Shown here: positions 11,869 through 24,163 of the stretch, piece after piece | Layout: every line of letters begins with the position of its first letter | Numbering within the stretch: the stretch's first letter is position 1 | Source of the DNA: Populus alba | Lineage: Eukaryota > Streptophyta > Magnoliopsida > Malpighiales > Salicaceae | Direction: 5' to 3' | Length of the DNA: 64,000 nucleotides | Assembly (NCBI RefSeq): GCF_005239225.2 | Contig: NC_133288.1 | Coordinates: forward strand, 16,374,169-16,438,168 | Notes under the pieces: generated by a model | Seen by the model: the letters and a program-made list of their open reading frames with translations, nothing else | Told to the model about the DNA's origin: nothing | Database searches by the model: none | Translations under genes and position numbers: made by a program

Positions 11869-13038
11869 GCTAAAAAAACACAGGAAAAAAACACAAAAAG
11901 ATGAAATTGAAAAAAAAATCATTACTAAAAAAAAAACTAATGTAATCTATAGTAATTTATAAGATGCATTGTAGTGTAAATCCACTATTAAAAACCTCAA
12001 GCCTTTTAGTTTTTTTAATATAAATGTTAATTTTTTTCTTTTAAGGTAAGATTTTAACTTTTGAAGAGGTCTATAACATGGTTATAAATGTTTTAAAACA
12101 TTTTACAAATTCTACAACATTGTTGTTTTAAATGTTTTAAAAAGTGAGCAAAATAATTGAGTAATGAAAATAACTGAAAATAATAATAATAAAACAATGA
12201 AACCAAGATAAAAACCAAAACAGATGATTAAAAAATATTAAAAAAAATCTAATTTGGTTTGATTTTAATTTTAAGAGTATGAAATCAACCAAATCAAACT
12301 TACACTGAGTTGAGAAAACCAAAATTAAACTAGTATATAAAGAAAATTAATACGAAACCCAAATCTAAAGCTAAACCCTAAAACTAAATAGTAGCCACCC
12401 ACCCTAATCCTCTCTCGCCTGACACAACAACCACCCTTATCCTTCCTTCATATAACGAGCTAGTAAAACATCACCCTTCCCCCTCTATCTCTCAACATAA
12501 TAATCATCCTTATCCTTCTCTCTCATAAAACTAACTAGCATAGCACCAGCCTTCTCCTTCTTTCTCACCTAACACAAAAGCCACCATCATCTTTTTTTCT
12601 TACTTGGCACAACAACCACCATTCTCCATTTCTCTTCCCCAACATACCACCTATCTCTTTTAGGCCGGTTCATTTCCACTCTATCTTTATCACTTTTATG
12701 TTGAATAATGTTTTGTGTAACTTGAAATTAGAAACTATCAAGATCATAAATCTATTTTATATACATTACGTTATTAATGTAATTCCTTTCCCCCCATAGA
12801 AAATCAAATCTTTTAGTTGTGTTTCTTAAGATTTAGGAATTTATTAATATACCCATCTCATTAGTACACCTATATGTTGAGTGGACAATATTTGAATTTT
12901 TAAAATTATTTAAAGTATGGGTAATATTCGAGATAGATACATCATTACTTATGTATCTTTTATGTCATTTTTCATGTTTTTCTTATAATGCATCTTCTAA
13001 ATGAAACCCTTGAATAATCTAAGTAACTTGATAATGTA
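11869..13038. repeat. Tandem duplication, unit 1
   Basis: About 1.17 kb that recurs directly downstream at 13039-14218 in the same order. Shared landmarks: ACTAATGTA.TCTATAGTAA, CACTATTAAAAA, TTACACTGAGTT, ACCACCCTTATCCTT, CTATATGTTGAGTGGACA and the end GTAACTTGATAATGTA. A CT/CA-rich block (about 12385-12660) with internal ACAACAACCACC repeats sits in the middle. No coding capacity was seen. It may be a duplicated non-autonomous transposon. Confidence 0.85.
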
Positions 13039-14218
13039 ACTGAAAAAACACAGAAAAAAAAACACAAAATAATGAAATTGAAAAAAATATTAATGACTAA
13101 AATGAAAAAAAAAAAAAAAAAACAACAACAACTAATGTAGTCTATAGTAATTTGTGAGAGGCACTATAGTGTAAATCCACTATTAAAAATCCCAAGCCTT
13201 CTAGTTTCTTTTAATATAAATGTTAACTTTTTTTTCTTTTTAAAGTAAGATTTTTTAACTTTTAAAGAGGTCAATGTAACACGCTTATAGGTGTTTTAAT
13301 ATATTTTACAAATTCTACAACATTTTTGTTTTAGGTGTTGTTAGAAGTGAGCAAAATAATTGAAAAAAAATAATTAAAAAAATAAAACCAAAATAAATGA
13401 TTAAAAAATATTTAAAAAAATATATAGTTTGGTTTGATTTTAATTTTGAGAGTCTAAAATTAATCAAATTAAACTTACACTGAGTTAAGAAAACCAGAAT
13501 TAAACTAGTATCTAAAGAAAATTAATATGAAACCCAAACCTAAAAGCTAAAACCCTAAAATTAAATAATAGTCACCCACCCTAACACTCTCTCTCCCAAC
13601 ACAACAACCACCCTTATCCTTTCCTCTCATATAGTGAGCTAGCATAACATCACCCTCCCCCTACTCTACCTAACATAATAACCACCCTTATCCTTCTCTC
13701 TCACAAAACTGAATAGCATAAGCACAAACCTCTTCTTTTTCTGACCTAAAATAGCCAGCACCATCATCTCTTTTTTGTACTCTGCACAACAACAACCATC
13801 CTCCATTTATCTTGCCGAACACACCATTTATCTCTCTCAGGCCAGTTCATTTTCACTCTATGTTTATAACTTTTGTGTTGAATAATTTTGTTATGTAACT
13901 TGAAATTAGAAACTATCAAGGCTTTAAATCTATTTCATCTACATTACCTTATTAATTTAGTTCGTTTCCCCCCATAAAAAAAAATCAAATCTTTTTTGTT
14001 GTGTTTCTTAACATTTAGGAATTTGTTAATATACCCATTAGTACACCTATATGTTGAGTGGACATTATTTGAATTTTTAGAGTTATTTCAAGTAATGCGT
14101 AATATTTGAATAGATAATCATATTTATAGTGTATCTTTTATGTAACCTACTTCATGGTTTACTTATAATGCATCTTATAAATGAAACCTTTGAATAATCT
14201 AAGTAACTTGATAATGTA
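13039..14218. repeat. Tandem duplication, unit 2
   Basis: Second head-to-tail copy of 11869-13038. It has many substitutions and small indels but the same landmark order and ends at the same motif, so the duplication is old. Confidence 0.85.
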
Positions 14219-17200
14219 TAAATGTTTTTCTTTAATCTCAGTAGTCAAATATGAATATTTTTTAAGGGCTTGACACTACAACTCTGAAGAAACACTTTGG
14301 AAACAAAATAGTGAAATTGAAGGATGAAAGAGAAAGTAAATCAAGGCTTAAAATAACCAAAAAAACCCACAAACTAATTTTAAGGCCAAAAAATCTCAGT
14401 CATGAAAACCCCAAGCCATTAAAAAAAAAAAAGTCTAATTAATGGTTTATAGGCTTAACTATTTATATAGAGAGGATAACCAAACTAAATTAGTAAGTTC
14501 AACTGGTTGGTCAGTTCGGTTTAACTTTTAATTTTAAAAAATTTGGTTTGATCAGTTTTTTACCCAAACTAAATGCAACCTATATTTTATTATCTCTAAG
14601 CGTTTTCACTTGAAAGCTTATCTATAATAAATGTAAAATGGGTTAAAAAAAATTACACATCATATCCCGCATTTGTGTTGTTGATAAGTAAGGGTTAACA
14701 AATCTCCTAACATTTGACCAAACCGTGAAGGATCTATACTTTAGGCTTCAGGATTGGGATTCATAGAATAAGGCCATAGGAATTTCCACTATTTATCATT
14801 AAGCATAATGTACCTCGCAGAGCATACCCTTAAATCATATAGACTAGTAGTGACAAAGCTTAGTAGGCTAATAATTTCCATCTTGGTGCAGTTGTTCCTC
14901 CGTTAGGATTTGATCCTATTTGAGGGTTTAGGTTACCTAAAAGGTGATGTGACCAACAAAGCATGGATCTAGTAGGCTGCAACTAAGCCCAATCCAAGAA
15001 TATACAAAGATTGGCTTCAAATATGAAGATAATGCCCCTAAAGCTGGACTTAATTGGCCGCATTATACGTAAATTTTAGTGATAACTTTACTGCAGGTAC
15101 ATTTATTAATTAAGCTCATATTCAAGCGCCCTTTATCCATGTGAGGAGCACTAAATTTGATTTTTCATAAATTCCCTCTAATTCATTGGTATTTTTAGTA
15201 TTAAATGGTAATGTGACTAATCTTGCTATTTGTTGGAATTTTCTAGAATTGGTGTTGGGACATGTCTATGCCAAAAACGACATGATCCATCTAACACTAT
15301 CTCTTTATCACATCAACAGTTAACACTCAACCATATAGATGTATCTCATCAATCAACTATCCCTAAAACTTAGGCTACATAAATGTTCCTCCCCATTATA
15401 TTCCCTTCCCACTCCATACAAGTCTTTATGTTTAAGAATAAAAAAAAACTCAAGAGGACAGAAGTATAAGGGTTAAATCAATTCATTCAACACACACATC
15501 AACGATATTAGCGCTATTTATCTTATTATCATTCTTCTCCATAATACTATATACATAACCATTTTAAACTAATTTAAGCATTGTAGGAGTTCTTTACATC
15601 TCCATGGAGAAAATTATTGGATATCCATGAACTTCTAGAGGTGTTTTCTCATTCAACCTTCATAAGCTAGTTATCCAATTATTGAGAAACTTAAAATCTA
15701 GTAAGGCTTACTGCATAAACTTGTCAGTGTTTTTTGTTTTAGAACTTTGAAAAAAAAGAATTTCATTCTTCTTTTCGATAAAATTTTAGCTTCTTTCATG
15801 AAAATAACCTAAAAAATTTAGTGATATAAAAGAGTTATAAAATCTTTCCATAGAAGAGCACCTATCAACTTCCCCAAATCATTAAACAAGTAGCCGTAGT
15901 AATTGAGAATAAGCATTTAGGCTATTGGTAGCTACTGTTAATTAGTAACTCAAGGCCTTACATGTTCCTTAACATTGTGATTCCACCATTAATAAACACA
16001 CTATATGCACCACTTAGTATAAGCAGACATCTTTTAATTACATAAACAGATAAGCTTAGATATGAAGTGGTAAAAAAGTAGGATTGGCATCATCGCTCTC
16101 TAATTCCACCTAAAAGACGATATCATCATCCAGGTGACTGAAAGAATTCCTCAAAGCAAAGTACTAGAAAAGTTCTAGAGACCAAAAGCAACAAGGCAAA
16201 CAATAACCATAAAAGTAGATGACACCATCGTTATTACTTCTTAGGATATTTTTTGGGCTATTCTAACCATAAAAGGTCTTAAAAGGAATTTACGTCAATG
16301 TTTATATAGACCTTTGATGTGAAAGCATACAAACCCCTACTAGACGAGAGATTCTTCAACCAAAGATGAACCTAAACAATGATGATTAATGCTCATAAAT
16401 CTAAGAGAAATTGCAAAATATATGTAAAGAAAAATTAAAGTTAGTAATTTCAAGATTTCGAAACTTCATATGTAAGATCCTTCGACCATATTTTGCATGT
16501 CAAAACTGGATTGGTGGTATCATAACTTAAAGCCCAACTTCAATTCTTATCTTCAAGGATCTTTGTTCCAAGCTCTTAGCCAATTTTAGCTATATTATCA
16601 TTACCATAAAATGTCTAATAAGCTTCTCACATCTATAATAGATATAAGGGCACTAGAAGAATGCATTAAAGAGATTTAATAAAGAATGTTCAAGATAAAA
16701 GATTTGTTTAAGCTTGTGGCCATTTAGAACTTGATAAATAGGGTCAATGCTCCAACTTTATAGGAAAGATCTTCCATGCCCTCCCTAAATAATTGATATG
16801 TACATCTCGGACTATCAATGTGACATCTCCTTCTATTTTACTTGATTGAGGGAAAGCCTGTTCATTGCATTTAATTTTCTACCCACAAGGTCAGTCAAAT
16901 ATCTCATCTTTTTGACCAAATTAATTCGTCATGTCGTCCCCAGGCTACATCATTAGTATTTGTTACCCTTTGCCATGTATAGGATATATAGCTAGGAAAA
17001 TGACTTACGTCATATTACACGTACTTGAATTTCGTGTTTTTACATGAACATGCGATGTTACATGAATAATTACACTTACGGTATGCGGCCCAGGGTGCTG
17101 GCCCAAGCTGGATTATAAATAATTATATATTTTTATAATATTAAAGTCACGTAACGCTATTGTATAATATTATCTCATAGTAAATTATCAATAATTAAGA

Positions 17201-17441
17201 ACCATGGCATTACAAAAAGAGAAGATAAAATATTTGGAAAAAAAACCTTTCATTATCACAAAGTAATCTACATTAAGCAACTGTTGTCCAACTTGATAAT
17301 AATTCATGGAAAAAACCAGCCTCTCTCTTTTCCTGTTCTTTTCACAAGAAAACGAATGGAGTAACACATGCATCGATCGATCAAAGCTAACATATGTAAC
17401 AACCTCATATATTTTAAATAGATCCCGCTCCTCTCTCCATT
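14219..17441. other. Intergenic between the tandem duplication and nitrate reductase
   Basis: No gene recognised. Around 15250-15600 the sequence (CCTCCCC-rich stretch followed by an ACATCTCCATGGAGAA motif) looks like the end of a retrotransposon LTR and its leader, but no borders could be fixed. The last 400 bases are 3' flank of the nitrate reductase gene. Confidence 0.45.
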
Positions 17442-18989
17442 CTAAAAAACTAGCAAGGAATTCCCCTTGAAAATATCGTTAGTTCATCTTCTCCAAGTTT
17501 GAGCTGCAGCGGCAAATTGAATCATTGGCGGAGGACCACAAGCCAGAAGCCAGGAGTATCGTCTGATCCTTCTGGCCACATCTCCTCGCAGGGATACTCT
17601 CGGTAACGAAACCCAACACTGTATGCCATCCTTTCCTTAATAGCATTTCTTGAATAACTGCCAACACCTTTTAATCTCTCATGTTCCTTAGCCAAGAATC
17701 AAGCTCTTCCCTTAAACAAAATATCGTCCTCGGTGCGGTTCGCATAGACCAAAATACATTTCCAGTATCGTCTCTGGAATCTTCTTAAATGGCTTGAATC
17801 CACCTGACTAGATTGGTGTGATTTTTCCTGCCCACAGCAGCATGGTCAGTTTCTTGGCAAACTTGGGCTTGTCATACCAAAAACTTACCCACGACCAAAA
17901 CATATTCAATGTGACCCAATGGACCCTTCGTCTATCCACAGATCCCAGTGATAGTTGAGGTCAACGGTGCCTGTGACATTTTGCCCTCCATTACGGGAAA
18001 CTTTGGATTGCCACGCCTTTGAAATAAACCTTGATCACAAGATCAAAGTACCCCACCACGTCAACGGTGCTAGTTGCGCTATAAGCTCGCATGCCACACT
18101 TATCATTAACAGTAGCACATAAGAATATGTGCTTCCCCACTGGCAATCCAACCTATCCTCTGATGGCGAATGCAAATCGAAAGAGACGGCCACATCATGA
18201 GAGAGAATTTCCTTTTTTTAAGCTTGCCATGGGATTTTTCACGTGGAACAAAGAAGCAAATTTCTTATTGAGGCAATTTCTTTGATAGGAGGCAGATGTA
18301 CTGAGTATTAGGAGGTGGAAGCGTTTGAATCAGACGGTGGTAAGCTGATGAGTTAACCAAACTCTCCGATCCGGGACCTCAAGCATTTTTTCTTGGCTTT
18401 TATCAGAGTGTCTTATAGCATCAAATATCTTCCAGTGCAATCAAGTACCGGCATTGATTAAAATGCTGGTCAGTGCCACCGGGAATGGTCTTTTAAGGAA
18501 GCGAGTGCAATCATAGACGTGACCATGAACAATTATCCATGCCGAATCAGCCGAATTATGTTTCTTGACTTCAGCCATTGAAAAAGTTTTTGAAGAAAGT
18601 GTCATGAAGGGTGTTTGAAACACTTTTCTTCAGAGCTTGGTTATTCTTCCGATGATTTCTCTAGTGCCCCTTGCTTGGCCCATCCACCCCACCAGGACTG
18701 GTTGCCTGGCCACGGTGGGTGTGCTCAAAAAACAAATTCCCTATTCTCACCCTTGTGACGTTTCAGACATTTGTTTTTTACCCGGAACCAGCAGTTGTTC
18801 ATCATTCCCTGTTCAGATGAGACCATATTTAAAAACAAATATAGGCAAACTAACTAAAAATTGGGTTTTGCCAATATTATTGTAAAGCCAATGAACTATT
18901 GTGACAACAAATAATTCCCTTCTCTTCAATAGCTCTTAAACTATAAAAATATTAATTAATGGACCAATTGTAAAAGAGATCAAAAACTA

Positions 18990-19072
18990 ATCTTACTTAT
19001 AAATATATATATATTATATATATAATTTATATATAAATAATATATATATAATATATATGTATATATATACAC
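18990..19072. repeat. AT dinucleotide-rich palindromic stretch in intron 3
   Basis: Imperfect TA/AT repeats (about 19004-19070) ending at ACACGTAGCGCG. They lie inside nitrate reductase intron 3 and explain much of its length. Confidence 0.85.
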
Positions 19073-20242
19073 GTAGCGCGATTTTCATGTCTAATATATT
19101 TTCAATTACACCTCAAAATTTCAGGAGTGCTAAATTTATTTTCACATAACTAAACAGTAAAATATATAGCATTAATATATATAAATTTTATTAATAAGAA
19201 ATTAATTAAAATACTCTTAAATGGAGTATAAATAAAAATTAATCCATTGCCTTGTTTAGAAAGTTAAGAAAATAAATCACATGACTATTCAGCCATTAAA
19301 TGATGAAGTGGTTGTTACGTATGAAATCTCCAGTCCTATTTTTTTTTTTTTATGAATAACATTGTCTAGAGCACACGTAATTTGTAGATTCCGGTATTAG
19401 AATTATACTCCGAAGCTAAAGGCACCGATCGAGAGATATATCAGTCACTTGGGCCTGGGACAATTCCAGCTGTAAATAAAACAGTGGTTTTGAAAGCTTG
19501 ACGATTTTGATAAAATCGACATGCCATACATACCATGATATTCCAATTGAGCTTCTTCTACCGGCTGGGTTATGTTAAGGGTTTCATCCCAGCCCGGACG
19601 GCAATCTCTTTGGCTCCAAGACTCTAGCCACCTCCACCTCCAAGGGACAGAAGCACCAGCACCAGTATATTCCCGTCTACTTGTTGGCTTCTCTTCATGG
19701 TCCACCGGCAGACATTGCCACGTTTCTCCACCATCCAGAGTCACCTCTACGCGCGTCACTTTTTTCCCACCGCCTTCATAATTTTAACAGAGACAGAAAA
19801 AAGCACGTCAGACGAAAGATTACTTTCAGCTCAAGAGGGCTCTACCCAAAAGAGGAGATTCATCCGATTTGATATATCTCTATCTTTTTAAAAGAAAAGA
19901 AAAACAAATCACCAGAATATGCGTAACCCCTCAGCGTGTACGGGCTCTGAGTTGTCCATGAGTTAATTGGCAGTATCTCTTCATGACACGGCGTCGTTAT
20001 CACCGAGTTTATATTCAGCTCATTGATGATATACTCCGGCTTGTACCACCATGCTACACATTATAAAAACAATAAATAATATTTAGCATTTACTTATTTA
20101 CATCCTCAATTTTGACGAGTCCCATGAAAATATGAACGGGAAAAAAAAAGGGAAGATCCTTGACATATATATATATATATAATACAACGATATATATGCT
20201 ATTTATATGAATAGAGTAGTCTAGTATATAGTTGCATAGTAC

Positions 20243-21256
20243 CTTCGCATTGGGGCTAGCTCTGCATCAACAATGAGAGGGCAGTACTCTGTTGTCCTTG
20301 TAGTGGTAATAATTATCTGACTCTACACTGGTAACAATTATTCTCTTCAACCATTTCACCATACGCCCACCGATAAAACCTGGTATGATCATCCTCACCG
20401 GAAACCCATGGTCCGGGGCCAAAGGCTCCCCGTTTTGCATATAGGCAAAAATAATATCTCGAGATGGATCCATAGCAAACTCTTTCTTGATACTGGTCCC
20501 GTACTTGGACCCACCGCCACCTGGCAGATCCTCAGCACCTTCAAAACAAACATTGAGAGCCCCTTTTTTACGGCTATAGATCCCACACTTCTTGAGCAGC
20601 AAATGCAATGGTACACCACGCCACACTGAAGTGGACACCCCGGCAGAACCCCAGTTGAAGCCGATTGTCTGTTTCACCATGTTTTGCTCTTTGCGTCTGT
20701 TACCTGCGCAAACTAGAGTGACAGGCAGTTCACGGGCTGGGAATTCATTGACTAGCTCATCCATGGTGAAACGGCTGCCTTTAACCAGACCGCAAACCTC
20801 AACTGTCCAGTCTTGCCATGTGGCCTTTGGGACAGGAACCATGTTACGAACATAGTGAAGTGGACCGTGTGTAATGAACCCGTGGTGCATGAGACGAGCC
20901 AATGGCGGTTCAGAGTTAAAGGGATGTTTCCCTGTAAGACGGACCATGGAAGGGTTGCGTTCGATCCAGTTGTCAGCAGTTCCTTCATCTCGTGGGTCAA
21001 TAACAGACGGCTCTAATTCACTGTTGGTTTTGCGGATCAGATCCTTATAATCAGCTTCATCGTCACTTGAACGATCTTCGACTTCCTCCAATGTTGGGAC
21101 TGGTTTCTGGTCGGAGCGAGTGAAGTCCTGGTTCGAGAAGTTGAAGGTTCTAACCGGAGAGTTGGGCTGGTGGGTTGAAACGGATTTGAAGGAACGAACC
21201 ACCCCGTTTAGAGTGGGCTCGAGGTGGAATTGGCGGTTGTCGACGGAAGCCGCCAT
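20243..21256 (-). CDS. NIA: Nitrate reductase exon 1, open Mo-cofactor domain frame
   Basis: The ATG at 21256-21254 has a good plant context (ACTAATGGCG). It opens a frame to 20267 covering the acidic N-terminal region (about residues 40-90) and the sulfite-oxidase-type Mo-molybdopterin domain including the active-site cysteine (CAGNRR). One point is odd: where relatives have NHGPVPK, this copy reads NMVPVPK, explained by a one-base loss and a one-base gain close together. The region after VCGLVK is also a residue or so short. The last 25 bases before the splice site hold an extra T and further small changes that produce an early stop. Confidence 0.85.
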
Positions 21257-21374
21257 TAGTAGCGTCTAAAAAGAAAGAAAGAAAAGGGAATAAAAAGAAA
21301 GAGAGATTTATTTTTCTATCTTTTTCCTACCTATATGATCCTTCTGCGAAAACGAGGTTGCATGTGGTTACAAC

Positions 21375-21381
21375 TTATATA
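21375..21381 (-). promoter_or_regulatory. Probable TATA box of nitrate reductase
   Basis: On the minus strand CCTATATAAG lies about 120 bases before the ATG, in a stretch that is otherwise not AT-rich. A CT-rich leader follows. Position and sequence fit a plant core promoter; no start site is proven. Confidence 0.6.
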
Positions 21382-22320
21382 GGCCTCGTTGGGGCTTGGG
21401 TGGAAACGTGTCAAGGAAAAAATAATAGGAGCTAATGACGTTATTTTTTTTTATTAATATAAATATTCAGTTTAATTTATGTATATCTCAATAAATTTAC
21501 AAGTTTTAAATTTAATGACTAAATAGTTTATAATAATTTTAAAATTTATAAAATTTTAACAAATAATTTTTAAAAAATAATTTTTAAATATTATGCAGGT
21601 TACACAAAGTCATTAATATTGATAGTTATTTAGCTCAAACAGAAAATGGATAATAAATTTGATGGTGTCGGCTATGGGAATTGAGCTAGCTGTGGTTCGA
21701 GTGGTGGAGATGGACGGAGAGGCCATGGCTTTGAGAGCCATACGTACAGTATATTATAAAGGGACATCCACTGGAATCGAATCGTGGCTTAAATCCTCCC
21801 ATGGCTATCGCTTCCCATCTGTAGTCTTCAGATATTTTTACTTTCGTGCTGTTTTTTTTTTTTTTTTTTTTTCCGAACTGTTAACTACAACTTCAGCCCG
21901 TGGAAGATGTTACTATTTCATTTATGAAAACTATTTTAGTTAATACAATAAAGTGAATTCTTCAATATTTCAACTCCCAAAATTCATTCACAAGATTTGA
22001 CTAAATTGGTAAAATATCAAGTTTTGGTTTCGATGATTGAAGAAAAAAAAAATATCAAATGTAGAAGTCTTAAAATATAATGAAGACATTATGGAAAATA
22101 TTAGTTACTATAACCTCTTTTTCATTAATCAAAATAAAGTAATATATTAAATTTGATCAAATCAAATCAACCTCTCCATTTTTATTTTTTTTATTTTTTT
22201 TTATTTAGTATTATTATAGTTTATTTTTTTTTAAAAAAAGGAATAACTTTTTTTTATACATTATTAATAGGGTTTTTTGTAATTTTTCTATATAAAGGGT
22301 CGGTTAATAGCTTTTGACAA
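21382..22320. other. 5' flank of nitrate reductase, no gene
   Basis: Upstream region of the minus-strand nitrate reductase gene. It contains a poly-T run (about 21850-21871) and an unassigned open frame of 94 codons at 21659-21943 without a recognisable domain. Confidence 0.5.
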
Positions 22321-22719
22321 GTGAAGACATTAATAAATAAAATTAAGTTTTTGAGAGTCTTCAAATAATTATGGTGTTTTGGTATTTAAAGGATTTGATA
22401 TATAACAAAATCGGTTATCATTCACTACCAACTGTATTAGTTGGTATTAGATCTTAAGGATTACTAGAAGTTTTGGTTTGAGGTTATAAAGGATTTATAT
22501 CACAGTTTAATGTTCTTGGTAATTATTATGTGATGTTGGATCACCATGGTTTAGACAAGGTTGTAGAATAAGATGTAATTATGTAAGAGGTGATAAGGAG
22601 ATTCTCCATTAAAAAAATATTTAGAAACTAATGTGTTGTCTCTATTTATATCAATTGCTATTATTAAAAATCCTGGTAGTGGATCCCATGATAAGATGAC
22701 TCGTACAAAGATATTGTGT

Positions 22720-22872
22720 TAGAGATTCACAATGTGAATGACCTGTACAGAGGTATTATGCTCATGATATGATGACATACACACAAAAAATGTTCATAAG
22801 GAACAGTTGTTAACTAAGATTTAAACTTGAGGACGAATTCCTTCCAACTCGAGGAGACTAATGGGGGAGATA
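22720..22872 (+). mobile_element. Possible Ty3-gypsy 3' end remnant
   Basis: Near 22830-22870 the sequence runs TTGAGGACGAATTCCTTCCAA and then GAGACTAATGGGGGAGA. Plant chromovirus-type elements often end pol with a similar LRTNSF-like segment followed by a purine tract. No RT or integrase motif could be read upstream and no LTR pair was found. Confidence 0.3.
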
Positions 22873-22879
22873 TTTTTTG

Positions 22880-23440
22880 AAAAAATATATATTCTTCTTA
22901 ATTAATTTTATTTTTATCTATTTTTACTTTCCTATTCAGTATGTTTATAGTTTTTTTTTCAATTTAATCCCTAGGTATTTTATTTCAATTAGTTTTTTTA
23001 TTCAATTTTGTTCTCATTCTTTTTATTGTTTTTTTTTTTTGTGTTTTACCTTTTTTCATTATTTTTTTCAATTTTGTCCATCGACATTTTTATATCTTTT
23101 AATTTTTTTATTTAGTTTTGGTCCTCATTTTTTTTCTTGATTTTATTTTTTAATTTTTTCCCTCAACATTTTATTTCATTTATTATTTTTTTATTAAAAT
23201 TTGGTCCTCATTCTTTTAATTACTCCCTTTTTTTATCATTTTCTTAATTATGTTTTTCAATTTAGTCTCTCAATATTTTATTTTTTATCCAATTTTGGTC
23301 CTCATTCTTTTAATTTCTCTTTTTTAATCTTTTTTTTTTTTTCAATTTTGTCCCTCAACATTTTATTTTAATTATTTTTAAATCCAATTTTGATCATCAT
23401 TCTTTTAATTGCTCTTTTTTCTTTTTATTCTTTTCTTATT
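22880..23440. repeat. T-rich minisatellite, about 105-bp period
   Basis: About five degenerate units with the order TTTTGTCCCTCAACATTTTATTT, then TTTTGGTCCTCATTCTTTTAA, then a T-run. It is the reverse complement of the repeat type at 9.2-9.5 kb and 58.0-58.4 kb. Open frames here are by-products of the T-richness. Confidence 0.75.
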
Positions 23441-24010
23441 TTTTTAAGTTATCCCATGTCGTGGGTTAATCAAGTTAACCCAAGTTGTTTTGGATTTTTT
23501 TAAAAAAAAAATTCAATTTCATCATTTGACATTAGACTATTGGTCTTCAAACTTTATGATTTTTTTATGCCTTTTCTTTCTATGGGGTTGTCCCAAATTG
23601 CAAGTTAGTCAAGCTAATTTAGGGTGGCCTATGGTTTTTTTTTAATGTTTTTTTATTTACTTAAATTCAATCCTTTTTTTAGGTTATATTTTTTAAAAAA
23701 TATTTTTTTATCTTGATCTCATATTGCAGGTGGCAGATTAATAGAGTGAGCCCGGGTTGACTTGAGTTTTTTTCTTTGATGTTTAATTTTTAATTATTTT
23801 TAATTTTATCATTTAAAATTAGGTTATTGAGTCTTGAATTTTGTGGTTTTTTTCGCTTTTTCATTTTACGAGATATCTCAATCTCATATACCACATGTTC
23901 TTTAAATTAACCTAGGTTGACTCATGTTATTTTCGCTTGGATATCTTCTTTTTTAATGTTAAAGAAAGTTGACTCGACGCACTGCGTAGTGTAGAAAAAA
24001 AAATCTAGTC
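23441..24010. repeat. Second T-rich degenerate tandem repeat
   Basis: Adjacent to the minisatellite. Recurring pieces are a GGTTAATCAAGTTAACCC-like or GGGTTGACTTGAG-like motif, TTTTATCATTTNACATTAG and TTGAATTTTGTGG, spaced about 180-190 bases apart, for about three units. Confidence 0.5.
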
Positions 24011-24108
24011 TTAACTATTTTCCAACTACTTTTTTCTTTTATATAATTGAAAAATGTACATGTTAGCATTTGTGTTCCATAGCTAACCTAATGATTTTAC
24101 ATGGCATT

Positions 24109-24112
<4 letters not shown>

Positions 24113-24159
<47 letters not shown>
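24113..24159. repeat. (TA)n microsatellite
   Basis: About 23 uninterrupted TA dinucleotides. Confidence 0.95.

Positions 24160-24163
<4 letters not shown>

Larger units (their letters stand above)
17442..21256 (-). pseudogene. NIA: Nitrate reductase gene, four exons, frame-broken as read
   Basis: Assimilatory NAD(P)H nitrate reductase reduces nitrate to nitrite in the cytosol using Mo-molybdopterin, haem and FAD. Exon 1 (21256-20243) encodes the Mo domain: 328 open codons with [31 protein letters not shown] and [11 protein letters not shown]. Exon 2 (20053-19913) starts [14 protein letters not shown] and is intact. Exon 3 (19773-19534) has VTRVEVTLDGGETWQ, then shifts frame several times. 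Exon 4 (18808-17442) has the linker, the cytochrome b5 domain ([20 protein letters not shown]) and the FAD/NADH domain in fragments, ending in NSLLVF and TAG. Splice sites GT/AG are present at all three introns (189, 139 and 725 bp), at the usual plant positions. The summed exon length (about 2.76 kb) is close to the normal coding length. The frame first breaks at about 20267 (extra T), giving a 329-residue product as read. Either a pseudogene or a poorly polished real gene. Confidence 0.93.

Noticed and set aside
21659..21943. 94-codon frame upstream of nitrate reductase
   Set aside because: No recognisable domain; ends in codons from a poly-T run. It may be chance in the promoter region.
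22877..23140. Phe/Tyr-rich open frame of 87 codons resembling a membrane protein
   Set aside because: It falls entirely inside the T-rich minisatellite and is explained by composition.
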